Positions 8,414 through 16,450 are shown, counted from the stretch's first letter. The stretch is 17,051 bases of DNA from Neocallimastix lanati (nom. inval.) (GCA_016946835.1 JACVTC010000068.1:980001-997051); one strand, 5' to 3'. The notes: generated from the sequence alone by a model not told the origin. A program made the numbers and translations.

Positions 8414-8483
8414 GGTTTAATGGTGAATTGAACTCGAATAGTTTGATTCATGGCTATAGCTCTAACGACTATACCAAGATTTC
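8414..8483 (-). pseudogene. tRNA-like relic with box A and box B
   Basis: On the minus strand a perfect box A consensus (TGGTATAGTCG, 8466-8476) and a perfect box B (GTTCAATTC, 8425-8433) lie 43 nt apart start to start, as in real tRNA genes. The D-loop GTCGTTAGAGC also looks tRNA-like. However, the acceptor arm does not pair, only three of five T-stem pairs form and the anticodon stem is poor, so it is a degenerate tRNA gene or the head of a tRNA-derived SINE. Identity cannot be assigned safely. Confidence 0.45.
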
Positions 8484-8498
8484 TTTTTACAAATTGTT

Positions 8499-9350
8499 TG
8501 ATACGGGGTGTCACTAAATACCTTGTATTTCCTATTAAATACTCTTAATAATAATAAAATAAAATTATTATTAAATATTCTTATTAAAATCTTTTATTAA
8601 TATCAAATCTAATAAAAATAATTATTAAATATTTTATTAATATTAAATATAATAAAAATTATTACTAAATATTCTTATTAAAAATTATATAATATTTAAA
8701 TCATTACTAATTCTTATTTTTATATTAAGAATAATAAAAACCTATTTCAATAAATATTTGATGTAAAATACAGAATTATAAGTTTCTGTATAATATTTTC
8801 TAAAACCTTTGAAATAAACTAAAAATAAAACAAAATTAAAAATAAATTAAATCTTTATTAAAATAAAAATGAACTAAAATACAGAAGAATTCCAATAATA
8901 AAAATGATCTAAAATACAGAAAATATCAATTCTGTATAATTTTCTCTCTGAATAACAATATCATGAAGAAGCTACCGCCTGGAATGCCCTTCGTGATACA
9001 AGCTCCAAATTAATTTTTTTATATTTTTATTTAATAAATGTTATTTTTTTTTTTTTTAAAAAATAATTTAAAATAATAGTTAAAAATTAAAATAAAATAG
9101 TTATAATAGTTTTTTTTTTATAAAGAATATATTAATAATAAATAAAATGTATTAAAATAAAAGTATAAAAAGAAGAATAAATTTCTTTCTTTTTAATACT
9201 TGGAACAAATAATTTTAATTTTAAATTTAAATAAAGAATATTTTAAAATTTAATTTTTTTCTTGTTTCCAAATTTATTTTTATAGTTATGTGTTAATATT
9301 TATTTTTTTTTGTTTTGAATATCTTAGTGTTTCAACCCCAGCCCGTATCA
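8499..9350. mobile_element. Candidate small TIR-bounded element (852 bp)
   Basis: TGATACGGG at 8499-8507 is repeated in inverted orientation as CCCGTATCA at 9342-9350. A second shared block (CACTAA, then ATA) follows on both sides, offset by a short indel. TGTT flanks both outer ends (8495-8498 and 9351-9354) as a possible target duplication. There is no transposase gene inside: it is A/T-rich with repeated CTAAAATACAGAA motifs and a GC-richer island at 8963-9011 (a tiny frame beginning MKKLPPGMPFV). It could be a MITE-like element or chance. Confidence 0.35.
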
Positions 9351-9400
9351 TGTTTGGTAAAGAATGAATTAATAACCTTTATTTTATTATTGTACTTTCC

Positions 9401-9405
9401 TATAT
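9401..9405. repeat. Target-site duplication of the gypsy element (left)
   Basis: TATAT directly before the TG of the left LTR, repeated directly after the CA of the right LTR (16451-16455). Five base pairs fits Ty3/gypsy integration. Confidence 0.88.
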
Positions 9406-10140
9406 TGTTAAAAAGTAAACAGGTTGAATTTAACGAGGAATCAGGTTGATATATCTATATAATATAACTATATAGATATAAGTAAATTACTAAAATAAAA
9501 GAGTTATAAAGTTAAATTTGTTAATTTAACACTTAATTAAAACTAATAATTGGTTTGATATGATAAAAATTTTTATTTATTAATAAAAATATATAGTTAT
9601 ATTATAATAGGTTAACTATAACCTTACAAAGGACAAAAAGATAAATTTGAATTTTCTTTTTATACTTTGTAGGTTTGAGAATATTGATAATAATAATATA
9701 AAGTTGATAATAATAATATTTAGTATAAGAATATGTTTAATATAAATAAATTATATTTTTTAATCTAATATATTAGCTAATATATATAATATAATATTAA
9801 ATTTAAATATTTAATATAGTAATTAATAATTAATAATTAATTAAATCAATATAACATAAATTAATACATAAACATTAATTTATGAATCAAGGATGACATG
9901 ACCAAATGATTCATGTTAATAAATATTTTATTTATTAATAATATTTAAGTTTAATATGATATCATTAGAATCAGTAGGCCTAAGCTGGTCCTAAGATGAT
10001 CAAATAACTTATAATATTATAAAATAAATAAAATTTAAAGAATAATTAATGAATTATAAATTTTTATTAATTATTTTGTTTTTAATAATTTTAATTGAAA
10101 TTAATTGAAATTGAAATTTAATTCAGTTGTAATTTCGACA
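9406..10140 (-). repeat. Gypsy 3' LTR (735 bp)
   Basis: Reads TGTTAAAAAGTAAACAGG to AATTTCGACA on the plus strand and matches 15716-16450 line by line without a difference that I could find. The inferred R region begins at 9627 on the coding strand. A 12-bp inverted repeat lies at 9450-9461 and 9469-9480. Confidence 0.97.
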
Positions 10141-10658
10141 ACGCCCTTCCACAAAAATCGGATTCCAGACGATTTTGTGTAACGTTACATAAAGAAATTA
10201 TTATATTTATAAAATTGTATATTTTAAAAAATTTTTTTTTTTTTTTTTTTTTTGAAGTAAAAAGGTCACATGAGTCCTTTAAAGAACACATTACAAGTGG
10301 CCATTTCATGGAAATTTCGAAATTGTCAAAATTTACTGAAATTAAAATTTTGTTATAAAATTAAATATCGAGAAATATAATGGTGTGAATTTTATTAAAA
10401 ATTTCGTTGAAAAAATGTAAAATTGAAATTTTGAAATTGAAATTGAAATTTCATCTTAATTTTATGCATTAAATTGAAAATTTTTAAATATAGTGAAAAT
10501 TTATAATTTAATGAATATAATAATGTAAAAATAAATAAAGTATTATTAAATTTCGATTTTTTAAAAATTTTTGAAATTTTGAAATGTAAAATTTTAAATT
10601 AACTAATTTAATTTTGAAATATTATTATTTAATATACTATTTATAGCTTAAGTATAAT

Positions 10659-10707
<49 letters not shown>
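10141..10707 (-). other. 3' non-coding region of the gypsy element
   Basis: Between the pol stop and the 3' LTR. It holds the poly(A) tract next to the stop, an A/T region full of GAAATT/AATTTC motifs (10305-10620) that echoes the LTR end, a T22 run (10232-10253), a perfect 12-bp palindrome TGTAACGTTACA (10178-10189) and a stem-loop abutting the polypurine tract. A 63-residue minus frame spanning the LTR edge (10118-10309) does not look like a gene. Confidence 0.7.
10144..10150 (-). other. Gypsy polypurine tract
   Basis: GGAAGGG on the coding strand, three bases (CGT) from the TG of the 3' LTR; the expected RNase H-resistant plus-strand primer. It is short, and a stem-loop (CACAAAATCG / CGATTTTTGTG arms with one bulge, 10150-10179) abuts its 5' side. 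Confidence 0.55.

Positions 10708-10709
<2 letters not shown>
10661..10709 (-). repeat. Poly(A) tract (T49 on the plus strand) at the pol stop
   Basis: 49 uninterrupted T on the plus strand. On the coding strand the pol stop TAA (10708-10710) runs straight into 47 A. Exact length is likely to be unreliable in assembly. Confidence 0.9.
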
Positions 10710-10713
<4 letters not shown>

Positions 10714-13452
10714 ATAAGAAAGAGAAGTGAATTTTCTATTATTCTTTAAATATTCTTGATATATTCTTTGATTCCTTGGATTATTTTCAACTTCATAAGA
10801 AGGCACCCAATTACTTGAACTTTTATATTTGTATCTAACTCTATATTCGTAGCAGTTTTTCTTGTAGTTTGTCCTAAATCCAGAAATTTCAATAATATCA
10901 TTAATGGATTCATTGTGCGAACTTCTATTTAAAAACTTTTGCGGAGTTGGGACATAAGGTTCCAATTCAGAGATATGAAAGATTGGATGATGTTTTGGAA
11001 AAGGTGACTTTTTAAGATCAATTTTATAATTATTATTCTCTAAAACATCGATTACCTTGTAAGGTCCATATTTGCAAGGAGCGAGTTTAGAACAATCTTC
11101 AATATTTAAGGAAGGAGGTGCTTGAATCCAAACCAAGTCACCTTCTTTTATTACAGGAGGTGGCATCCTTTTCTTATCCGCATAATTTTTATATAATTCT
11201 TTAGATCTTAATAAGACATCTTTAATATGATTAAAACTTGTACTTACATTTTTAATAAATTTACTATTAGTATCAACTTGGGGTAGTAAGAAATATTCGT
11301 CCATAGATGGATGAAATCCATAGTTAATAAAGAAAGGTGTTTCTTTTGTAGATTCATTGACTGAATTATTATAAGCGAACTCTGCAAGATAGATCCAATT
11401 AATCCAATCGTCGTGATAATAAGATCTTGAATAAGCTCTTAAATACTGTTCAATAAAGGAGTTACATCTCTCAACTTGACCAACAGTCTCATGATGATCT
11501 GTTGTAGCTAATTTGGATTTAATATTAAGTAATTTCATGAATTCTTTCCAAAGTGCACTTGTAAACTGAGGACCTCTATCTGTATACATATCATAAGGAA
11601 GGCCATGTAATTTATAAACATTATTCATAAATGCTTTGGCAGTTTGTTTTGCATCAGGAATTTGTTTGAAAGGTATTAAGTGAATCATTTTAGAGAAACG
11701 ATCCACTACAACCATTATTACCGTATATCCCTTTGAATCCGGGAGGCCACATAAAAAGTCAACTTCTATAGATTTCCAAGGTCTATCAGGTGTTTCCAAC
11801 GGTTGTAGAAAGCCATATTTCCTATGTCTATTAATTTTATTTCTTGCACAACATTCACAGGAATTGACAAATTTTATAACATCATCTTGCATTTTGGGCC
11901 ACCAAAAGTTTCTTGTAATTAATTCAAGAGTTCTTTTAATTCCAAGATGACCAGCGGAAGGCTTTTCATGATATTTAGTTAAGATTTCTAATCTTAAAAT
12001 TTCAGGAATATAAATTAAATTATTATATAATATAATATTATCCTTTATTTTGAACTTATTCATTTTCCTAAAGGGTTTATAGGACATATCATTTTTAATA
12101 TTCTGTGGGCTAAAATAGAGTCTAATATCATCAGCTGTGGCATCTGTTTTTGTAGCTTCTATAATTCTTTCTAAAAGATCGCTAACAACACCAATAAAAC
12201 ATGGAACTTCCTTTACATTTTTTATGTCAAGAATATTTTCGGTTTTAGTTTCTTCATTATTTTTTATATAATCTGGTCTTCTTGAAAGAGAATCAGGTTT
12301 TCCATTATTGGAACCTTGTCTATAAATTAATTCAAAATTATATTCTTGGAAGAACATATGCCATCTATGTTGCCTTTGATTACCAATTTTACCACCAAGG
12401 GTATATAATAAGTTCCTATGATCAGTATAAACAGTTACTTTGTATTTCGCACCAAGTAATAAATGTCTCCATGCCAAAAAGGCTTCTCTAATAGCTAACA
12501 ACTCCTTGTCTGTAATAGTATAATTAATTTCTGCACCTTGTAAGCTTCTTGAGAAATATGCAACTGGATGTAATTTATTATTATCATCCTTTTGTGATAA
12601 AACAGCACCAAGGGCAAAGTTACTTGCATCACATTCAACAATAAATGGTTTATTATTATCCGGATGGAATAAAACTGGAGAACTGGTTAATCTTTTCTTT
12701 AATTCTGAGAATGATTCTTCACATTTGTTATTCCAATTAAATTTAATATTTTTTCTGGTTAAATTATGTAAAGGTTTTGCAATTTTTGCAAAATCTTTAA
12801 CAAATCTTCTATAATAATTGCAAAGACCTAAAAACCTCTGTACGTCCTTTAAGTTATTTGGTTGAGGCCAGTCTTTAATTGATTCTATTTTCTTCGGATC
12901 GGTAGTGACACCTTGACCTGATAATACATATCCAAGGAATTCAACTTTCTCTTTATCAAATTCGCATTTTTCTAATTTTGCATATAAGTTATTATTAATT
13001 AATGCTTGCAAAACCTCCCTAACTTGTTTATGATGTTCTTTTAAATCTTTGGAGTAGATTAAAATATCGTCTAAATAAAGAATAACACTTTTTTCTAAAT
13101 ATGGTCTTAGTACCGAATTAATAAACGATTGAAAAGTAGCTGGTGCGTTTTTTAAACCAAATGGCATAACTAAGTATTCATAGTGACCATATTTAGTTCT
13201 GAAAGCTGTCTTGTATTCATCCCCTTCCTTAATACGGATTAAATTATAGGCTGAACGTAAATCTAATTTTGTAAAATACTTTGCTCCTTTAACCTTTTCA
13301 ATAATTTCATTAATAAGAGGTATGGGGTACGAGTTTCTTATAGTAACAGCGTTTAACTTCCTATAGTCTACGCATAACCGAAGTGTACCATCTTTTTTCT
13401 TTTGGAATAGAACTGGATAACCTGCAGGTGATTCAGATGGTCTAATAAATCC
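10708..13452 (-). CDS. pol: Gypsy Pol part 2: RT, RNase H, integrase, chromodomain
   Basis: Copies the element RNA to DNA and integrates it. The frame is open from just after the A8 run, beginning GFIRPSESPAGYPVLFQKKK, with the RT motif FTKLDLRSAYNLIR near 13270. Residue numbers below count from the internal Met at 13167. RT catalytic YLDD at 31-34; RNase H Asp180, Glu222, Asp249; integrase zinc finger His400, His407, Cys437, Cys440; catalytic Asp470, Asp530, Glu566, with exact DD35E spacing. GPY module at 701-703. A chromodomain lies at about 756-810 (YEYRVRYKYKSSSNWVPSYE), which in chromoviruses guides insertion to marked chromatin. All catalytic residues are present, so this part looks functional. 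It is joined to protease only if the A8 frameshift at 13453-13460 is corrected, bypassed or a sequencing error. Confidence 0.95.
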
Positions 13453-14605
13453 TTTTTTTTAGGTTTTCTTTTATATATTCCTTCAAAACTTTATTTTCCT
13501 CTTCGGTTAAGGGATAGATTGGACCATAGTGAAGGGAAGCGTCCTTCTCCAGCACTATTTTGCAGTCGGTTAAACGATGTGGGGGAAGTTTATCGGCTTC
13601 GGCTTTACTAAAAACAATAAATAGATCGCGATATTGAGGCGGAATATCTTCAATATTTGGATCTTCATTGTCATTTTTATTAATTTCTTTATTTGATAAG
13701 AAGGAATATATTAAAAAATTGTAATTATAGTCATTGTTTAAATTAAAATTGTTTTTTAAATATTTATTTTGTTTTTTGAAATAATATTTATATTTATTAA
13801 TAAAATAATGATTTTTATTAAAAAATTTTTTATAATTAAATTTATCACAAAATTTTGAAAATTTATTAAGGTTAAGGTTATTAAGTTTTTTATTAAAAAA
13901 TTTTTTATTATAATTAAACTTCTGATCAAATTTTTTTAAATTTTTTGAAAAATTTTTATAATTAAATTTTTTTATTGATTTATTAAAAAGTAAATAATTT
14001 TTTAAAATTTTATTTTTCATCGACTGTAGATATAAATTGTTTTTGCAATATTTATTAGGATTTTTGTTATTTTTATTTGAAAAATAATAATTTAAGTAAG
14101 AATATAATATATTCTTATCATAATTATAGTGAATTTTGAATTTTCGCATGAATTGATTACCAAAAAGTAGATCAGTTGGTATGCAATTTGTTATTAGAAA
14201 TTTTTCATTGTAATTTTTAAAATAAAATTTTTTATTCTTTTGTATTTTTATTTGAAATTTTAGCCAAACGTACTGATCTATCTTAGTAGTAGAACCAGAT
14301 ATACCTTTGACTGAAATTTTATTTTTTAAATTATAAATTTTTAAATTTAGTTTTTGAACTAAATTTTTTGTAATAAAATTACAAAATGATCCAGAATCTA
14401 GCATAGATTCAGATGTAATTTTTTGGTTATTTTTAATTTTTAATTTATTATTATTAATTGGTAGTCTTGTTGGAATGTAGCAATGGAATAAAAGAAAAGT
14501 TGAAGGTAGTTTTTGGGTTGTGATGTTATCAAATGAAGGAAAGTTATAATAAATTGTTTTTACATTTTTTGATGAATTGGACTCCGAGTGAAGTCCTTCA
14601 TTTAG
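13442..14605 (-). CDS. pol: Gypsy Pol part 1: protease and linker, reached by -1 frameshift
   Basis: Aspartic protease that would cleave Gag-Pol. The frame is open from the slippery heptamer onward (codons CTA AAT GAA GGA directly after the slip), giving about 67 residues before the internal Met at 14404, so frameshifting rather than that Met is the likely entry. The active site is MLDSGSFCNFIT, with GISGST and PTDLLFGNQFM (protease flap and LLG-like parts). About 130 residues of Lys/Asn/Phe/Tyr low complexity follow, with repeated FNYKKFFNK-like units. Then DIPPQYRDLFIVFSKAEADK and LPPHRLTDCKIVLEKDA, the usual lead-in to RT. The frame ends at 13442 only because of one extra A in the A8 run; with seven it would run straight into RT. 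Confidence 0.9.
   Translation of the reverse strand, partial: LNEGLHSESNSSKNVKTIYYNFPSFDNITTQKLPSTFLLFHCYIPTRLPINNNKLKIKNNQKITSESMLDSGSFCNFITKNLVQKLNLKIYNLKNKISVKGISGSTTKIDQYVWLKFQIKIQKNKKFYFKNYNEKFLITNCIPTDLLFGNQFMRKFKIHYNYDKNILYSYLNYYFSNKNNKNPNKYCKNNLYLQSMKNKILKNYLLFNKSIKKFNYKNFSKNLKKFDQKFNYNKKFFNKKLNNLNLNKFSKFCDKFNYKKFFNKNHYFINKYKYYFKKQNKYLKNNFNLNNDYNYNFLIYSFLSNKEINKNDNEDPNIEDIPPQYRDLFIVFSKAEADKLPPHRLTDCKIVLEKDASLHYGPIYPLTEEENKVLKEYIKENLKKRIY
13453..13460 (-). other. A8 homopolymer frameshift in pol
   Basis: Coding strand CCT-A8-GGATTT. Read with eight A the protein stops four codons later; the following conserved RT text (KKGFIRPSESP type) is in the frame that seven A would give. It is a one-base insertion, a homopolymer sequencing error, or a slippage site for RNA polymerase or the ribosome. 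Confidence 0.85.
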
Positions 14606-14611
14606 TTTTTT
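14572..14611 (-). promoter_or_regulatory. -1 ribosomal frameshift signal at the Gag-Pol junction
   Basis: On the coding strand the last Gag codons are TCA AAA AAC TAA, which contain the slippery heptamer A AAA AAC in the correct phase (14605-14611), directly before the Gag stop. Eight nt later comes a GC-rich hairpin with arms GGACTTC and GGAGTCC and loop ACTC (14579-14596; seven pairs, one G-U). Its stem can be extended by ATGAA/TTCAT across an AA bulge (14572-14601). After a -1 slip the ribosome enters the protease frame, which is open. Heptamer, spacing and hairpin are all canonical. Confidence 0.9.
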
Positions 14612-15681
14612 GAATTATTATTATTTGTACTATTATTACTGTTATTATTAATTTTATTAAAGTTATTATTATTATGGACTTTATTATAATTATTATTATA
14701 ATATTTGTTATAATTGTTATTATTATTATATTTATTATTATTGTTGTTGTTGTTATTGTGGACATTAGAAGGCTTTTTCTTTAAATTTTTATTACCATTA
14801 GATTTTAATTGACCTTTAGATTTCAAGGAATTTTCGTAAAGAATACATCTAGTATAAATAGTACTAAGATCAGAAGGAAATTCATCCATTTTTTCTATTT
14901 CTTCCTGGAACCTTGGGTGCAATCCATTATAAAAGAATAAAACTAAAGCTTCTTCATTCCAATTCAAACATGTTGTAAGGGTTCGAAATTCATCAATATA
15001 ATCATTAATTTTCCCAAATGTGTGAGAAATTTTTGCGAGTTGGATCATGGCTAATTTCTTACTGGCAACATTATTAAAAGCTTTCCTTAATTCTTTAATC
15101 AATTCTTCTAATGTTGCTAGACTTCTATCTTTATATTTGGCATAATACCAATTACGAGCACCATCTCTTAAGCGTGACTTAACATAATTAATTTTTACAT
15201 CCATAGTAGATTCACAGTTAGGATAAGTCTTAAAAGTATCTTCACAGAGCTGACAAAAGAGATCGGTTTTCTTAGTATCCCCAGTGAAAAATCCAGGTTC
15301 TGGGACTTCTTGAAGTGTATTGGGAATAGTATTCCTCATTATTACATCATTGTCTGCCTCTCTTCTTGTTGATATAGAAGCGTTATCATCTTGATTTTGA
15401 GAAGCATTAACATTAGGAATAAAATCGAATTTCTGATTTAAAATGCTGGTAATAGAAGAAAGTTGTTTTATGATATTCTTGTTATCCCTATTTAAAGTAA
15501 AAAGTTTCTTTTGAAGATCTTCATTATATTTATTAAAATCTTCTCTTGATAAGAATGTAACTTCTGCATCTTTTGCCAGTTCAGAGACAGTAATCTGAGC
15601 GTCTGTTCTTAGCTTATTTACTTCCGACATAGGAGCAAAGTCAGGATAGGAGTTTGCCCACACGTTATTATAAAGGGACAT
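14602..15681 (-). CDS. gag: Gypsy Gag, no zinc knuckle, Asn/Lys-rich tail
   Basis: Structural protein of the particle, 359 residues. Met at 15679-15681 lies 34 nt inside the 5' LTR and is the first ATG after the primer site. Residues 40-85 (charged, leucine-spaced) look like a coiled coil. The retrotransposon Gag capsid domain spans about 128-285: EPGFFTGDTKKTDLF, SRLRDGARNWYYAKY, and the LFFYNGLHPRFQEEI motif near 248-262. The last 60 residues are Lys then long Asn/Tyr runs. No CCHC knuckle is present, so RNA binding would fall to the basic Lys/Asn tail; Tf1 Gag also lacks a knuckle. The stop TAA at 14602-14604 overlaps the frameshift signal. Confidence 0.93.
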   Translation of the reverse strand: MSLYNNVWANSYPDFAPMSEVNKLRTDAQITVSELAKDAEVTFLSREDFNKYNEDLQKKLFTLNRDNKNIIKQLSSITSILNQKFDFIPNVNASQNQDDNASISTRREADNDVIMRNTIPNTLQEVPEPGFFTGDTKKTDLFCQLCEDTFKTYPNCESTMDVKINYVKSRLRDGARNWYYAKYKDRSLATLEELIKELRKAFNNVASKKLAMIQLAKISHTFGKINDYIDEFRTLTTCLNWNEEALVLFFYNGLHPRFQEEIEKMDEFPSDLSTIYTRCILYENSLKSKGQLKSNGNKNLKKKPSNVHNNNNNNNNKYNNNNNYNKYYNNNYNKVHNNNNFNKINNNSNNSTNNNNSKN

Positions 15682-15705
15682 ATCAAGGTGATTCTCTTTT
15701 CTAAG

Positions 15706-15715
15706 GTAAGGTTAT
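15706..15715 (-). other. Gypsy primer-binding site, complementary to its own LTR (self-priming)
   Basis: The first 10 nt inside the 5' LTR are ATAACCTTAC on the coding strand. They are the exact complement of GTAAGGTTAT within the LTR (15928-15937). They do not look like the complement of a tRNA 3' end, which would start TGG. This fits Tf1-type elements, where the 5' end of the mRNA folds back as primer. Confidence 0.75.
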
Positions 15716-15927
15716 TGTTAAAAAGTAAACAGGTTGAATTTAACGAGGAATCAGGTTGATATATCTATATAATATAACTATATAGATATAAGTAAATTAC
15801 TAAAATAAAAGAGTTATAAAGTTAAATTTGTTAATTTAACACTTAATTAAAACTAATAATTGGTTTGATATGATAAAAATTTTTATTTATTAATAAAAAT
15901 ATATAGTTATATTATAATAGGTTAACT

Positions 15928-15937
15928 ATAACCTTAC
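15928..15937 (-). other. Inferred self-primer at the 5' end of the gypsy mRNA
   Basis: GTAAGGTTAT on the coding strand, perfectly complementary to the site abutting the LTR. If transcription starts at 15937 these would be the first ten bases of the mRNA. Support for that start is positional: the TATA box lies 37 nt upstream. Confidence 0.6.
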
Positions 15938-15965
15938 AAAGGACAAAAAGATAAATTTGAATTTT

Positions 15966-15974
15966 CTTTTTATA
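15966..15974 (-). promoter_or_regulatory. TATA box of the gypsy LTR promoter
   Basis: TATAAAAAG on the coding strand, ending about 29 nt and starting 37 nt before the inferred mRNA start at 15937. Alone it would be weak in such AT-rich DNA; its spacing to the self-primer makes it worth calling. Confidence 0.55.
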
Positions 15975-16450
15975 CTTTGTAGGTTTGAGAATATTGATAA
16001 TAATAATATAAAGTTGATAATAATAATATTTAGTATAAGAATATGTTTAATATAAATAAATTATATTTTTTAATCTAATATATTAGCTAATATATATAAT
16101 ATAATATTAAATTTAAATATTTAATATAGTAATTAATAATTAATAATTAATTAAATCAATATAACATAAATTAATACATAAACATTAATTTATGAATCAA
16201 GGATGACATGACCAAATGATTCATGTTAATAAATATTTTATTTATTAATAATATTTAAGTTTAATATGATATCATTAGAATCAGTAGGCCTAAGCTGGTC
16301 CTAAGATGATCAAATAACTTATAATATTATAAAATAAATAAAATTTAAAGAATAATTAATGAATTATAAATTTTTATTAATTATTTTGTTTTTAATAATT
16401 TTAATTGAAATTAATTGAAATTGAAATTTAATTCAGTTGTAATTTCGACA

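Larger units (their letters stand above)
9406..16450 (-). mobile_element. Young Ty3/gypsy chromovirus, nearly intact
   Basis: A 7,045-bp element in minus orientation with 735-bp LTRs that I read as identical, and a TATAT duplication. The order from the 5' LTR is self-priming site, Gag, -1 frameshift signal, protease, Lys/Asn-rich insert, RT, RNase H, integrase with GPY/F module, chromodomain, a 3' non-coding region with a poly(A) tract, hairpin, polypurine tract, 3' LTR. Integrase after RNase H identifies the gypsy order, and the chromodomain places it among chromoviruses. The Tf1/sushi group is favoured by self-priming and by a Gag without a zinc knuckle. Identical LTRs mean a recent insertion. 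One extra A in an A8 run near 13453 is the only lesion I found. Confidence 0.96.
15716..16450 (-). repeat. Gypsy 5' LTR (735 bp)
   Basis: Carries the promoter. From the inferred start at 15937, U3 would be 15938-16450 and R-U5 15716-15937. Matches the 3' LTR without visible differences. A 12-bp inverted repeat in the U5 side at 15760-15771 and 15779-15790 (loop ATATAAC) would form a stem about 45-75 nt before the primer site. Confidence 0.97.

Noticed and set aside
8499-8513. TGTAACG (7943) to GTGTCA (8513) as a solo LTR
   Set aside because: Flanking 5-mers (ATTAT and CTAAA) do not match, so no target duplication supports it.
10118-10309. 63-residue minus-strand frame crossing the LTR edge, with a poly-Lys run
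   Set aside because: The Lys run comes from the T22 homopolymer and the frame spans the LTR boundary; no family resemblance. A spliced env-like gene seemed unsupported.
12282-12491. 69-residue plus-strand frame
   Set aside because: Shadow of the RNase H region of the young gypsy Pol.
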